Part shown: positions 25,599 through 33,512 of the stretch, in pieces
How the letters are laid out: each line of letters begins with the position of its first letter
Numbering within the stretch: the stretch's first letter is position 1
DNA from: Labrys wisconsinensis
Lineage (GTDB): Bacteria; Pseudomonadota; Alphaproteobacteria; Rhizobiales; Labraceae
NCBI RefSeq assembly: GCF_030814995.1
Contig: NZ_JAUSVX010000010.1
Location: 186,001 to 250,000, forward strand
Length of the DNA stretch: 64,000 nt
Reading direction: 5' to 3'
Made by a program: the position numbers and the translations under genes
The notes under the pieces: generated by a model
What the model was told of the DNA's origin: nothing
Databases searched by the model: none
What the model saw: only the letters and a program-made list of their open reading frames with translations

Positions 25599-26944
25599 AG
25601 CGCCGGCTCCGGCTCGGCCGTTGCATGCACCGCGCGGCCGAGATGGATGCGCCCGGATTCCTCCGGCACCGTCCAGGGACGGCGCACGCCGCCCAGCGCC
25701 TCGGCGACGGCGAGGCCGGACTGCAGGCCGTCCTCGTGAAAGCCGGCGCCGAAATAGGCCCCGCAGAACCAGACGCCGCCCCGGCCCTGCAGGCGCCACA
25801 GGCGGCGCTGCGCGGCCATGGCGCCGGCGTCGAACAGAGGGTGCTCGTAGACCGCGCGGTGCAGGACGGCAGCCGGATCGGGCGCCACGACCGGGTTGAG
25901 GGTGACGAACAGCGGCAGGGCGTCCGGGATGCCTTGCAGGCGGTTCATCCAGTAGGTGACGCAGAGCCGCTCGCCGCCCTGCCGCAAGGTGAGGTAGTTC
26001 CAGGCCGCCCAGGCCGCGCGCCGCCGCGGCATCAGGCGGGGGTCGCCGTGCAGCACCGCCTCGTTGCGGCTGTAGCGGAAGGCGCCGAGCAGGCGCGATT
26101 CCTCGGCGAGCGGCGGCTCCAGCAGGGCGAGCGCCTGGTCGGCATGGGTGGCCAGCACGGCGTGGTCGAACCGGTGGTCCTGCCCGGCTGCGTCGGTCAG
26201 CATGACGCCGCCCGTCACGCGCCGCACGCGCCCGACCGCGCAACCCGCCCGCACCCGGCCCCGCATGGCCTGGCGCAGCCGCGCGACGTAGCTGCGGCTG
26301 CCGCCGGCGACCGTGCGCCAGGCCGGTCGCCCGGTCAGCTTGAGCAGGCCGTGGGTGTCGCAGAACCGCACGAAGGCGGCCGCAGGATGGCGCCCGACTT
26401 CGGCGGCCGCGGTCGACCAGATGGCGGCGGCCATGGGATAGAGATGGTCCTGGCGGAACGCGGTGCCGTAGCCTCCGGCGTCGAGATAGGCGTCGAGGCT
26501 GGCGGCGCCCATGGCGGGCAGGTCGCGCGGCGCCTCCCGGTAGAAGCGCAGGAGGTCGCGCAGCATCGCCCAGAAGCGGGGCGCGGCGAGGTTGCGCGGC
26601 TGGGCGAACAGGCCGCGCAGCCCGGACCCGCAATATTCGAGCCGTCCGCCGTCGATCGAGACGGCGAACGACATCTCCGTCTCCCGGGTGCCCACGCCGA
26701 GATGGGCGAACAGGGCCGTGAGGTTGGGATAGGTCGTCTCGTTGTAGACGATGAAGCCGGTATCGACCGGCACCCCGGCGACATCGACCGTGTTGCTGTG
26801 GCCGCCGAGCCGCTCCTCCGCCTCGAACAGCGTCACCACGTGGCGCGTCGACAGCAGCCAGGCCGCCGAGAGCCCGGAAATGCCGCTGCCGACCACGGCG
26901 ATCCGCAGCGGCGGGCCAGGCACGATGTCCTGTCGAAATGTCAT
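25595..26944 (-). CDS. FAD-dependent amine oxidase-like oxidoreductase
   Basis: The 449-residue flavoprotein has an N-terminal dinucleotide motif VVGSGISGLSAAW (GSGISG at 19-24), EAEERLGGHSNT for ribose binding, and VDTGFIVYNETTYPNL. The C-terminal flavin motif is FCGAYFGAGFHEDGLQSGLAVAEALGG-like. This is the amine-oxidase/desaturase-like group that travels with DUF1365 and Cfa homologues; in Rhodobacter such genes belong to the RpoE regulon. It is first in its operon, 43 bases from the nearer edge of a predicted RpoE-type promoter. Oxidation or desaturation of a methylated acyl chain is plausible; the reaction is inferred from context. Confidence 0.9.
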   Translation of the reverse strand: MTFRQDIVPGPPLRIAVVGSGISGLSAAWLLSTRHVVTLFEAEERLGGHSNTVDVAGVPVDTGFIVYNETTYPNLTALFAHLGVGTRETEMSFAVSIDGGRLEYCGSGLRGLFAQPRNLAAPRFWAMLRDLLRFYREAPRDLPAMGAASLDAYLDAGGYGTAFRQDHLYPMAAAIWSTAAAEVGRHPAAAFVRFCDTHGLLKLTGRPAWRTVAGGSRSYVARLRQAMRGRVRAGCAVGRVRRVTGGVMLTDAAGQDHRFDHAVLATHADQALALLEPPLAEESRLLGAFRYSRNEAVLHGDPRLMPRRRAAWAAWNYLTLRQGGERLCVTYWMNRLQGIPDALPLFVTLNPVVAPDPAAVLHRAVYEHPLFDAGAMAAQRRLWRLQGRGGVWFCGAYFGAGFHEDGLQSGLAVAEALGGVRRPWTVPEESGRIHLGRAVHATAEPEPAL

Positions 26945-26987
26945 GGGCGGCTTTCGCGGTGAGCCAAGCGTTCGACGTTCTCGGCTG

Positions 26988-27017
26988 CATGTACGAAGAC
27001 CGCCTTTCGCTGGATCA
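26988..27017 (-). promoter_or_regulatory. Predicted RpoE (ECF11)-type promoter of the lipid operon
   Basis: On the minus strand TGATCC (plus 27012-27017) is followed after exactly 18 bases by TACATG (plus 26988-26993). The Rhodobacter RpoE consensus, as I recall it, is TGATC-N18-TAxGA; the -35 and spacing match and the -10 matches partly. It points at the FAD oxidoreductase gene and stands back to back with the rpoE promoter. Confidence 0.6.
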
Positions 27018-27029
27018 CCGCCGCTGCGA

Positions 27030-27059
27030 TGATCCAACCCTCGATGCGGCGCGTAGAAG
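27030..27059 (+). promoter_or_regulatory. Predicted autoregulatory RpoE (ECF11)-type promoter
   Basis: TGATCC (27030-27035) is followed after 18 bases by TAGAAG (27054-27059), an excellent fit to the RpoE/ECF11 promoter pattern. Transcription would begin near 27066. This argues against the ATG codons at 27029 and 27065 as starts of the sigma factor. Confidence 0.68.
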
Positions 27060-27136
27060 CGTGCATGAATGCCTTGCTGGAGCATGCCCGATCCCGCGAC
27101 CGCTCATCCGCTCCGGCAGCGCAGCGAGGGGTGCGT

Positions 27137-27715
27137 GTGACGCGTTCGTTGAGTGACCAGCCCGTGCCGGCCGGGGGCGATCTCGACCGGCTGATCCTGA
27201 GGATTGCCGCAGAGCGCGACAGGCAGGCCTTCGCGTTGCTCTATCGCCACGTCGCGCCGCGCCTGAAGGCTTTCCTGATCCGGTCCGGCCTCGCCGCCAA
27301 CACCGCCGAGGAGATCGCCCAGGAGGTCATGCTCGCGGTCTGGCGCAAGGCGTCCTATTTCGACCCCGCACGGGCCGGCGCCTCGACCTGGATCTTCACC
27401 ATCGCGCGGAACCTGCGCATCGACCATCTCCGCCGGGCCCGGGCCGGCAGCGCCGCGGAGGCCGGTCCGGCCTGGGATACGGACGCCGGCCCCTCCGGCG
27501 AAGCGCTGCTCATGGCCTCCGAGCGCGAGGCCCGCGTGCGGGCGGCGGTGCAGGCGCTGTCCGAGGAGCAGGCGGCGGTGCTGCGCCTGTCGTTCTTCGG
27601 CGACAAGGCCCATGCCGAGATCGCGCGCGAGCTCGCCCTGCCGCTCGGCACGGTCAAGTCGCGCGTCCGCCTTGCCCTCGCCAGGCTGCGCACTCTCCTG
27701 GAAGGCGACTCATGA
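27137..27715 (+). CDS. rpoE: ECF sigma factor, RpoE/SigK (ECF11) type
   Basis: I call a 192-residue ECF sigma factor starting at GTG 27137, behind GCGAGGGG and downstream of the predicted promoter; GTG 27131 is also possible. Region 2 is FALLYRHVAPRLKAFLIRSGL, EEIAQEVMLAVWRKA and STWIFTIARNLRIDHLRR. Region 4 is LSEEQAAVLRLSFFGDKAHAEIARELALPLGTVKSRVRLALARLR. Sequence and partner place it with Rhodobacter RpoE, which answers singlet oxygen. Its stop overlaps the chrR start (ATGA). It probably activates its own promoter and those at 26988-27017 and 31566-31595. Confidence 0.93.
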   Translation: MTRSLSDQPVPAGGDLDRLILRIAAERDRQAFALLYRHVAPRLKAFLIRSGLAANTAEEIAQEVMLAVWRKASYFDPARAGASTWIFTIARNLRIDHLRRARAGSAAEAGPAWDTDAGPSGEALLMASEREARVRAAVQALSEEQAAVLRLSFFGDKAHAEIARELALPLGTVKSRVRLALARLRTLLEGDS

Positions 27716-28365
27716 CCATCTCCCATCACCCGACCGACGAGACGCTGCTGCGCCATGCAGCCGGCCACCTGCCGGCCGGCCCGGCCCTCGTGGTCGCGAC
27801 CCACCTGTCCGGCTGCCCGGCCTGCCGGAGCCGCCTCGCCGCGTTCGAGGCCGTCGGGGGAATGATGCTGGAGGAGATCGAGCCGGAGGCCATGGCGCCG
27901 GACGCCTTCGCCGCCCTGCTTCATCGCCTCGACCGTCCCGAGCCGCCGCCCCCTCCGGCGCCGGCGCCGGGGTCGGGCCGGCTGCCCCACGGCATCGTCC
28001 TGCCCGAGCCGCTGCGGGACTGCGAGATCGGCCCCTGGCGCTGGATCGGCATCGGCATCCGGGCGAGCACCGTCACCGTGCCGCAGAACCGGGAAGCCCG
28101 GCTGACGCTGCTGCGCGTCGGTCCCGACCGCAAGCTGCCGGAGCACGGCCACACCGGCACCGAGTTCACGCAGGTCCTGTTCGGATCCTTCTCCGACAGC
28201 TTCGGACGCTACGGGCCCGGCGACCTGACGGAGATGGGCGCGGAGGTCGAGCACCAGCCGGTCGTCGACCCGGAGGGCGAGTGCATCTGCCTTGCCGCCC
28301 TCGAAGGCGAGATGCGGCTCTCCGGATGGCTGGGCCGCCTGATCCAGCCCTTCATCCGCCTCTGA
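27712..28365 (+). CDS. chrR: ChrR-type zinc anti-sigma factor with cupin domain
   Basis: The 217-residue anti-sigma factor has both ChrR domains. The N-terminal zinc site is His6, His31, Cys35 and Cys38 (HLSGCPAC), at exactly the positions known in Rhodobacter ChrR. A Pro-rich linker (77-86) leads to the C-terminal cupin with His145, His147, Glu151 (EHGHTGTEF) and His181 (VEHQP), the known second metal site shifted by four residues. It holds RpoE inactive until singlet oxygen triggers its loss. It is coupled to rpoE by a four-base overlap. Confidence 0.95.
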   Translation: MTISHHPTDETLLRHAAGHLPAGPALVVATHLSGCPACRSRLAAFEAVGGMMLEEIEPEAMAPDAFAALLHRLDRPEPPPPPAPAPGSGRLPHGIVLPEPLRDCEIGPWRWIGIGIRASTVTVPQNREARLTLLRVGPDRKLPEHGHTGTEFTQVLFGSFSDSFGRYGPGDLTEMGAEVEHQPVVDPEGECICLAALEGEMRLSGWLGRLIQPFIRL

Positions 28366-28368
28366 ACG

Positions 28369-29250
28369 ATGGCGCGCGCCTGGAGCCTGCTCGTCGCCGC
28401 AGCGATCCTCGGCTGCGCCGCGGCCGCATGGCTGGCGCCCCTGGCCGTGCTCAATGCCTTCGCCCGCGCCGAGGACTGCAGCGAGCGCACCGGACTGTCC
28501 TATGCCGACGGGCCGCGGCACGGGCTGGACGTCTATGTCCCCGCCGGCCCGGGCCAGGGGCGCCCGGTCGTGGTGTTCTTCTACGGCGGCGGCTGGGAAG
28601 AAGGCGAGCGCGGATCCTACCGTTTCATCGCCGCGGCCCTGGCCGGCCGAGGCTTCGTGACCGTGGTGCCGGACTATCGCGTCTATCCGCAGGTCCGCTT
28701 TCCCGCCTTCCTTCAGGACGCGGCGCTCGCGGTGCGATGGGCGCACGACCACGCCGCCCAATTCGGCGGGGATGGCGGGCGCCTGGTCCTGGTCGGCCAT
28801 TCCGCCGGCGCCCACATCGCCGCCATGCTCACCTTCGACCGGCAATGGCTGGCGGATGTGGGCCTCGACGCCACCCGGGACCTCCGGGGCATGGTCGGCC
28901 TGGCCGGCCCCTACGACTTCCTGCCGCTGCACAGCCGGACGCTGGAGGCGATCTTCGGCACCGGCCCGGCGCTCGAGCGCACCCAGCCGATCACCTTCGT
29001 CGACGGCGGCGAGGCGCCGGTGTTCCTCGCCACCGGCGCGCACGACGCCACCGTCGACCCGGGCAACACCGAGCGCCTGGCGGCGCGCATCCGTGCGCGC
29101 GGCGGGCGCGTCGACACCAGGCTCTATGACTGGGTGGACCACCGCACCCTGATCGGCGCCTTCGGGTGGCCGCTGCGCCCGCTCGCGCCCGTCCTCGCGG
29201 ACACAGCCGCCTTCATCCGGTCCGTGACCGGGCCGCAGGCCGCGACATGA
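28369..29250 (+). CDS. Alpha/beta-hydrolase, HSL/BD-FAE-like esterase
   Basis: A 293-residue esterase with a hydrophobic N-terminus (LLVAAAILGCAAAAWLAPL) that could be a membrane anchor or a weak lipobox (ILGC). The oxyanion motif is FFYGGGWEEGERGSY near residue 72, the nucleophile elbow GHSAGAH near 142, the Asp in TGAHDATVDPGN and the His in VDHRTL. It begins three bases after the chrR stop and overlaps the DUF1295 start, so it belongs to the rpoE operon. In that setting it may release or trim lipids in the envelope; the substrate is unknown. Confidence 0.87.
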   Translation: MARAWSLLVAAAILGCAAAAWLAPLAVLNAFARAEDCSERTGLSYADGPRHGLDVYVPAGPGQGRPVVVFFYGGGWEEGERGSYRFIAAALAGRGFVTVVPDYRVYPQVRFPAFLQDAALAVRWAHDHAAQFGGDGGRLVLVGHSAGAHIAAMLTFDRQWLADVGLDATRDLRGMVGLAGPYDFLPLHSRTLEAIFGTGPALERTQPITFVDGGEAPVFLATGAHDATVDPGNTERLAARIRARGGRVDTRLYDWVDHRTLIGAFGWPLRPLAPVLADTAAFIRSVTGPQAAT

Positions 29251-30074
29251 GCATGATCCCGCTCCTGGCGAGCCTCGCCGTCGCGCTCGCCGCGACCATG
29301 GCCACGGCCTGGCTCGTCGCGCTGCGCAGCGGCAATCACGGCTGGATCGACGTGATCTGGTCCTTCGCGGTCGGAGCCGGCGGCGTCGCGGCGGCCCTCG
29401 TCCCGGCCGGTCCGGCCACCTGGATGCCCCGGCAGCTCTTCGTCGCAGCGCTCGCAGCGGCATGGTCGCTGCGCCTCGGCGGCCATATCCTGCGCCGCAC
29501 GCTGGGCGGCGGGGACGACCCGCGCTATGCCCAGCTGAGGCGGGACTGGGGCGAGCGGGCGCCCGCCCGCCTGTTCTGGTTCCTGCAGATCCAGGCCGCC
29601 GCGGCCATCCTTCTGGTGCTCGCCATCGCGGCCGCGGCCCGCAACCCGCTGCCCGCCATCCGGGCCGGCGACCTCGTCGGCGCGGCGATCCTCGCCGCGG
29701 CCGTCGCGGGCGAGGCCGTCGCCGACCGCCAGCTGGCGCGGTTTCGCGCCGATCCCGCCAACCGCGGCCGCGTCTGCGACAGCGGCCTGTGGGGCGTGTC
29801 GCGCCACCCCAACTATGTCTTCGAGTGGCTCGCCTGGGTCGCCTACCCCGTGATCGCGATCGAGTCCGCGGGTGGCGGCTATCCCTTCGGCTTCCTCGCC
29901 CTGCTCGGCCCGCTCCTGATGTACGGACTGCTCGCGCACGCCTCCGGCATTCCGCCGACGGAGGCCCACATGCTGCGCTCGCGCGGCGATGCCTACCGCG
30001 CCTACCAGCGGCGGGTGAATGCCTTCTGGCCGGGCCCACCGCGGCGGCCGGCGAACGGAGCCGGAGACCCATGA
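29247..30074 (+). CDS. DUF1295 membrane protein, steroid 5-alpha-reductase-like
   Basis: A 275-residue polytopic membrane protein with about six hydrophobic segments. The DUF1295 hallmarks are GNHGWIDVIWSFAVG, WSLRLGGHILRR, ADRQLARFRADPANRGRVCDSGLWGVSRHPNYVFEWLAW, and the late LRSRGDAYRAYQRRVNAFWP. The family is related to 3-oxo-5-alpha-steroid 4-dehydrogenases and often accompanies Cfa homologues. It overlaps its neighbours by four bases on each side and is thus tightly coupled. A reductase role on a lipid double bond is inferred. Confidence 0.92.
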   Translation: MSMIPLLASLAVALAATMATAWLVALRSGNHGWIDVIWSFAVGAGGVAAALVPAGPATWMPRQLFVAALAAAWSLRLGGHILRRTLGGGDDPRYAQLRRDWGERAPARLFWFLQIQAAAAILLVLAIAAAARNPLPAIRAGDLVGAAILAAAVAGEAVADRQLARFRADPANRGRVCDSGLWGVSRHPNYVFEWLAWVAYPVIAIESAGGGYPFGFLALLGPLLMYGLLAHASGIPPTEAHMLRSRGDAYRAYQRRVNAFWPGPPRRPANGAGDP

Positions 30075-31129
30075 ACCTGATCGCCGCGGCCGGCCGCCTC
30101 GCCGAGCGCCTGCCACTGCCCGATGCCGTGACGCGATTGGGCATCGGCCTCCTCGTCGGCCGCACGGCGCGCAGCCTCGGGGCCGTGCCGGCCGGCGAGG
30201 AGAGCCGCTTCGCGCAGGCCATGGCCAGCCGGCCGGTGGCCGAGCACGCCGACCGCGCCAACGACCAGCACTATGCCCTGCCTCCTGCCTTCTTCGGCCT
30301 GATCCTCGGTCCGCGCCGCAAATATTCCTGCTGCCTCTACGAGCGCGAGAGCGACACGCTCGCGGACGCCGAGATGCGGGCCCTGGAGGAGACCGCCCGC
30401 CACGCCGATCTCGCCGATGGGCAGCATATCCTGGAGCTCGGCTGCGGCTGGGGCTCGCTGACCCTGTTCATGGCCGAGCGCTTCCCCGCTGCGAGCATCG
30501 TCGCGGTGTCGAACTCGCCGCTCCAGGGCCGCCACATCCAGGCGCAGGCGCGAGAGCGCGGCCTCGCCAACGTGACGGTCGTCACGGCCGACATGAACGT
30601 CTTCCGCCCCGACACCGTCTTCGAGCGCATCGTCTCGGTCGAGATGTTCGAGCACATGGCCAACTGGCCCATCCTGTTCGCCCGCGCCCGGTCCTGGCTG
30701 GCGCCGCAGGGGCGGATGTTCCTGCATGTCTTCACGCACCGATCCACGCCTTACCGCTTCGACGACGGCGACGAAGGCGACTGGATCGCCCGGCATTTCT
30801 TCACCGGCGGCATCATGCCGAGCGAGGGTCTGGCGCATCGCTTCGCCGACCAGTTCGCCGTCGAGGCGGAATGGCGCTGGAGCGGACGCCACTACCAGCG
30901 GACCGCGCTCGACTGGCTGGCCAATTTCGACGCCGGCCGGGCGGAGATCGACCGGCTGCTCGAGACGGTCTACGGCGCCGAGGCCGGGCTGTGGCGGCGG
31001 CGCTGGCGGCTGTTCTTCCTGGCGACCGCAGGCCTGTTCGGCCATCGGGCCGGCGAGGACTGGGGCGTCAGCCATTACCGGCTGCGCCCCGCGCCGGCCG
31101 CGGCCGCGGACGACCCGCTCAGCCGTTGA
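30071..31129 (+). CDS. Cfa-like SAM-dependent methyltransferase, second paralogue
   Basis: The 352-residue protein has SAM motif ILELGCGWGSLTLFMAERFP near residue 120, HYALPPAFFGLILGPRRKYSCCLYE, IVSVEMFEHMANWPILF and HFFTGGIMPSEGLAHRFADQF. It resembles the shorter Cfa-related group (about 350 residues, without the SCP2-like N-terminal domain) and differs clearly from the Cfa at 23556-24785. It is the last gene of the rpoE operon. The two enzymes could methylate different positions or substrates. It overlaps the convergent DUF2177 gene by 11 bases. Confidence 0.9.
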   Translation: MNLIAAAGRLAERLPLPDAVTRLGIGLLVGRTARSLGAVPAGEESRFAQAMASRPVAEHADRANDQHYALPPAFFGLILGPRRKYSCCLYERESDTLADAEMRALEETARHADLADGQHILELGCGWGSLTLFMAERFPAASIVAVSNSPLQGRHIQAQARERGLANVTVVTADMNVFRPDTVFERIVSVEMFEHMANWPILFARARSWLAPQGRMFLHVFTHRSTPYRFDDGDEGDWIARHFFTGGIMPSEGLAHRFADQFAVEAEWRWSGRHYQRTALDWLANFDAGRAEIDRLLETVYGAEAGLWRRRWRLFFLATAGLFGHRAGEDWGVSHYRLRPAPAAAADDPLSR

Positions 31130-31547
31130 GCCAGCCGACCGCGCGCTGCGCGACCAGCATGCCGGCCGTGGCCGCGATCGCGGTCAGCGCCGTGCCCCAG
31201 GCCATGTCGGCGACGGTGACGATCACCGGCCAGTCCCGCAGGGTGGCATGGTTGGTGAGGTCGTAGGTGCCGTAGGCGACGAGCCCGAACAGCGCGCCGA
31301 GCGCCAGCGCCGTGGTCCAGCGGCCGGAGGCGAGCGCGGGCTGGACCGCGAACACGACCACGCCGGCGATGTAGAGGGCATAGAACAGCACCGCGGGCGG
31401 CAGGTTCACCGTCTCCGCCAGCAGCGGGCCCAGCTTCGGCCGGTAGAGCGCGCCGGCCATCCGACTGAGCCAGAGGCCGTCGAGCGCGAGGAAGACGACG
31501 CCTGTCGCCACATAGCTCACGAGATAGGCCATCGTCGCTGCCTTCAT
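31119..31547 (-). CDS. DUF2177 membrane protein
   Basis: A 142-residue protein with four hydrophobic segments and the DUF2177 pattern: FLALDGLWLSRMAGALYRPKLGPL, LFYALYIAGVVVFAV and ALFGLVAYGTYDLTNHATLRDWP. Its function is unknown. It starts 19 bases downstream of a third TGATCC-N18-TA promoter, so it looks like a member of the same sigma regulon transcribed toward the rpoE operon. The 3' ends overlap, so antisense interference between the two transcripts is possible. Confidence 0.88.
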   Translation of the reverse strand: MKAATMAYLVSYVATGVVFLALDGLWLSRMAGALYRPKLGPLLAETVNLPPAVLFYALYIAGVVVFAVQPALASGRWTTALALGALFGLVAYGTYDLTNHATLRDWPVIVTVADMAWGTALTAIAATAGMLVAQRAVGWLNG

Positions 31548-31565
31548 GCCGGTTGCGGGCAGGGA

Positions 31566-31595
31566 CGGATACGTCGCGGGACCCGCCGCGGATCA
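31566..31595 (-). promoter_or_regulatory. Predicted RpoE-type promoter of the DUF2177 gene
   Basis: On the minus strand TGATCC (plus 31590-31595) is followed after exactly 18 bases by TATCCG (plus 31566-31571). The -35 and spacing are identical to the two promoters at 26988-27059; the -10 keeps only TA. The gene start is 19 bases downstream. Confidence 0.55.
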
Positions 31596-31616
31596 GCGGG
31601 CGGTGCGGCCGCCGGC

Positions 31617-31655
31617 GCACCGGGGCTGAAGCTGCTGATGATCACCCTGCACGAG
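31617..31655 (+). pseudogene. Remnant of a gene like 21820-22947
   Basis: Thirteen codons read APGLKLLMITLHE. The intact gene at 22144-22182 reads APGLRLLMITLHE, with 20 consecutive identical bases (31635-31654 against 22162-22181). Similarity stops on both sides. It looks like the last trace of a decayed or partly duplicated paralogue at the distal edge of the sigma-factor locus. Confidence 0.5.
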
Positions 31656-31689
31656 CGGCCGGCGAGATCGCCGCCCGGCAGCCCGAGCA

Positions 31690-32190
31690 TCAACGCAGAT
31701 CGGCCAGGGGATAGGTGATCTGGTTGAGCACGAGCATCGTCGACGTCTCGGCCACGGCCGGAATGCCCTGGAGCGCGTTGATCGTGAACTCGCGCAGGGC
31801 GTCGGTGTCCTCGACCCAGACCCGCAGGAGGTAGTCGCTCCGGCCGCTCACCAGCAGGCATTCGGTGATCTCCGGCCTCTTGCCGATTGCCTCGAGGAAC
31901 TGCTCATGGCCTTCGGGTCCATAGCGGGACAGCTTCACGAACATCACCACGCAAAGCTTCAGCCCGAGGGCAGCCGGATTGATCCTGGCCGAATAGCCGT
32001 CGATCACGCCGGACTCTTCCAGTTGCCGGATGCGCCGACTGCAGGGCGTCGGCGACAGGCCGACCCTCTCGGCGACGTCGAGGTTCGACATGCGGCCGTC
32101 TTCGACCAGATGCCTGAGGATCTTGCGATCGATCGCGTCGAGCCGCGGTCGGAGGGAAGCCCTTCGGCTTTTCGGCTCCTCGTGGTGCAT
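31690..32190 (-). CDS. Lrp/AsnC-family transcriptional regulator
   Basis: A 166-residue protein. The N-terminal winged helix is LDAIDRKILRHLVEDGRMSNLDVAERVGLSPTPCSRRIRQLEESGVIDGY; the C-terminal RAM/AsnC ligand domain (CVVMFVKLSRYG, ITECLLVSGRSDYLLRVWVEDTDALREF) ends NQITYPLADLR. ATG 32190 was chosen to give the family length. It is divergent from an aminotransferase gene 88 bases away, the usual layout for an Lrp protein controlling an amino acid degradation gene. The ligand is probably an amino acid related to the aminotransferase substrate. Confidence 0.9.
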   Translation of the reverse strand: MHHEEPKSRRASLRPRLDAIDRKILRHLVEDGRMSNLDVAERVGLSPTPCSRRIRQLEESGVIDGYSARINPAALGLKLCVVMFVKLSRYGPEGHEQFLEAIGKRPEITECLLVSGRSDYLLRVWVEDTDALREFTINALQGIPAVAETSTMLVLNQITYPLADLR

Positions 32191-32278
32191 TTCGCTACGA
32201 TCTCCGCCACCGAGCCCGAAAATTGCACGCACTCTCTACGAACGCGAGTGTTATCCTGCCGCCAGGCTGGAGGTGAGC

Positions 32279-33511
32279 ATGGAGATGTCGAGAACCGCAC
32301 CGTCGCGCTTGACCGCCCGACGGCCGTCATTCGCCAGGTGGATGGACACGACGAACGACATCACGCGCGTGTTCCTGTCGGCGGGCCGTATCCCCGGATT
32401 GATCAGCCTGGCGGGGGGATTGCCCGAACCGAGCACGTTTCCGGCATCGGAGATCGCGACCATCGCCCGCGACGTGATCGAAGCCCATCCGGGGGAGGTG
32501 CTCGGCTATGGGCCGATCGAGGGGCTGCCCGAGCTGCGCGACAAGCTGGCCGCACGCTTCGGCTCGGCGGCGCTCAATCTCACGCGGGCCAACGTGCTGG
32601 TCACCTCGGGCGGCATGCAGGGCCTCGATCTGATCGGCAAGGTGCTGCTGGAGGAGGGCGGCCTCATTGCCGGCCAGTTCCCGACCTACCTGGGCGCGCT
32701 CGACGCCTGGCGCCCGCGCTCTCCGACAGTCCGCAAGATGATCCTGGAGGCACCGGATTTCGAGCCCCTGTCCGCGCTCGACGGCGCGCAGTTCGCCTAC
32801 ACGGTGCCCAACTTCTCCAACCCGACCGGCAGGATGGTCGATGTCGGGATGCGGCAGGCCCTGGCCGATGCCGCGGATCGCAGCGGCACCTGGCTGATCG
32901 AGGACGACCCCTACGGCACGTTGCACTACGATGGCGCGCCCCTGCCCCGGATGATCGAGCTCAGCGCGCGCTCCCGTCCCGGCGAGCCCTACCAGGGCCC
33001 GGTCGTCTACATGGGCACCCTGTCGAAGGAGATCGCCCCCGGCCTGCGGATCGGCTGGGTCATTGCCGCGCCCGAGATGATCGAGGCGCTCACCATGGCC
33101 AAGCAGGGCTCGGACATGTGCACCAGCGGCGTCACCCAACGCATCGCCCTGGCAGCCCTGGAGGCGGGCCTGATCGAGCGTATCCAGCCGGCGGTCCTCG
33201 ACATCTACCGTCGGCGCCGCGATGCGCTCTGCGCGGCGATGGCGGAGCACCTCGGCGACTGGTTCGACTGGGACATCCCGGTCGGCGGCATGTTCGTCTG
33301 GGCCGTGGCGAAGGACCCGGCGATGGACACGGACCTGCTTCTCCCCCATGCCATGGCGGCTGGCGTCTGCGTCGTGCCCAGCAGCGTCTTCGATGCGTCG
33401 GGCCTCGATCGCCGTGCGCTCCGCATCAACTTCTCCTTCAACGAGCCCGACACGCTGCACGAAGGCGTCAGGCGTCTGGCGAAGGCGATCACGACGATGC
33501 AGGGAAGCTGA
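32279..33511 (+). CDS. PLP-dependent aminotransferase, class I, LysN/2-aminoadipate type
   Basis: The 410-residue fold-type I aminotransferase lacks the helix-turn-helix domain of MocR proteins. Features: LISLAGGLPEPSTFP near residue 45, YGPIEGLPELRDKLAAR, VPNFSNPTGR with the cofactor Asn, EDDPYGTLHYDG, and the PLP lysine in GTLSKEIAPGLRIGW near 250. This group includes 2-aminoadipate and branched-chain aminotransferases. ATG 32279 follows GGAGGTGAGC. It is in an operon with an RraA-like gene one base downstream and divergent from an Lrp regulator, so amino acid catabolism is likely. Confidence 0.9.
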   Translation: MEMSRTAPSRLTARRPSFARWMDTTNDITRVFLSAGRIPGLISLAGGLPEPSTFPASEIATIARDVIEAHPGEVLGYGPIEGLPELRDKLAARFGSAALNLTRANVLVTSGGMQGLDLIGKVLLEEGGLIAGQFPTYLGALDAWRPRSPTVRKMILEAPDFEPLSALDGAQFAYTVPNFSNPTGRMVDVGMRQALADAADRSGTWLIEDDPYGTLHYDGAPLPRMIELSARSRPGEPYQGPVVYMGTLSKEIAPGLRIGWVIAAPEMIEALTMAKQGSDMCTSGVTQRIALAALEAGLIERIQPAVLDIYRRRRDALCAAMAEHLGDWFDWDIPVGGMFVWAVAKDPAMDTDLLLPHAMAAGVCVVPSSVFDASGLDRRALRINFSFNEPDTLHEGVRRLAKAITTMQGS

Positions 33512-33512
33512 G

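Noticed and set aside
27029-27136. Longer sigma factor starting at ATG 27029 or 27065
   Set aside because: 27029 lies at the predicted -35 element and 27065 at the predicted transcription start; the extra residues do not resemble the family N-terminus.
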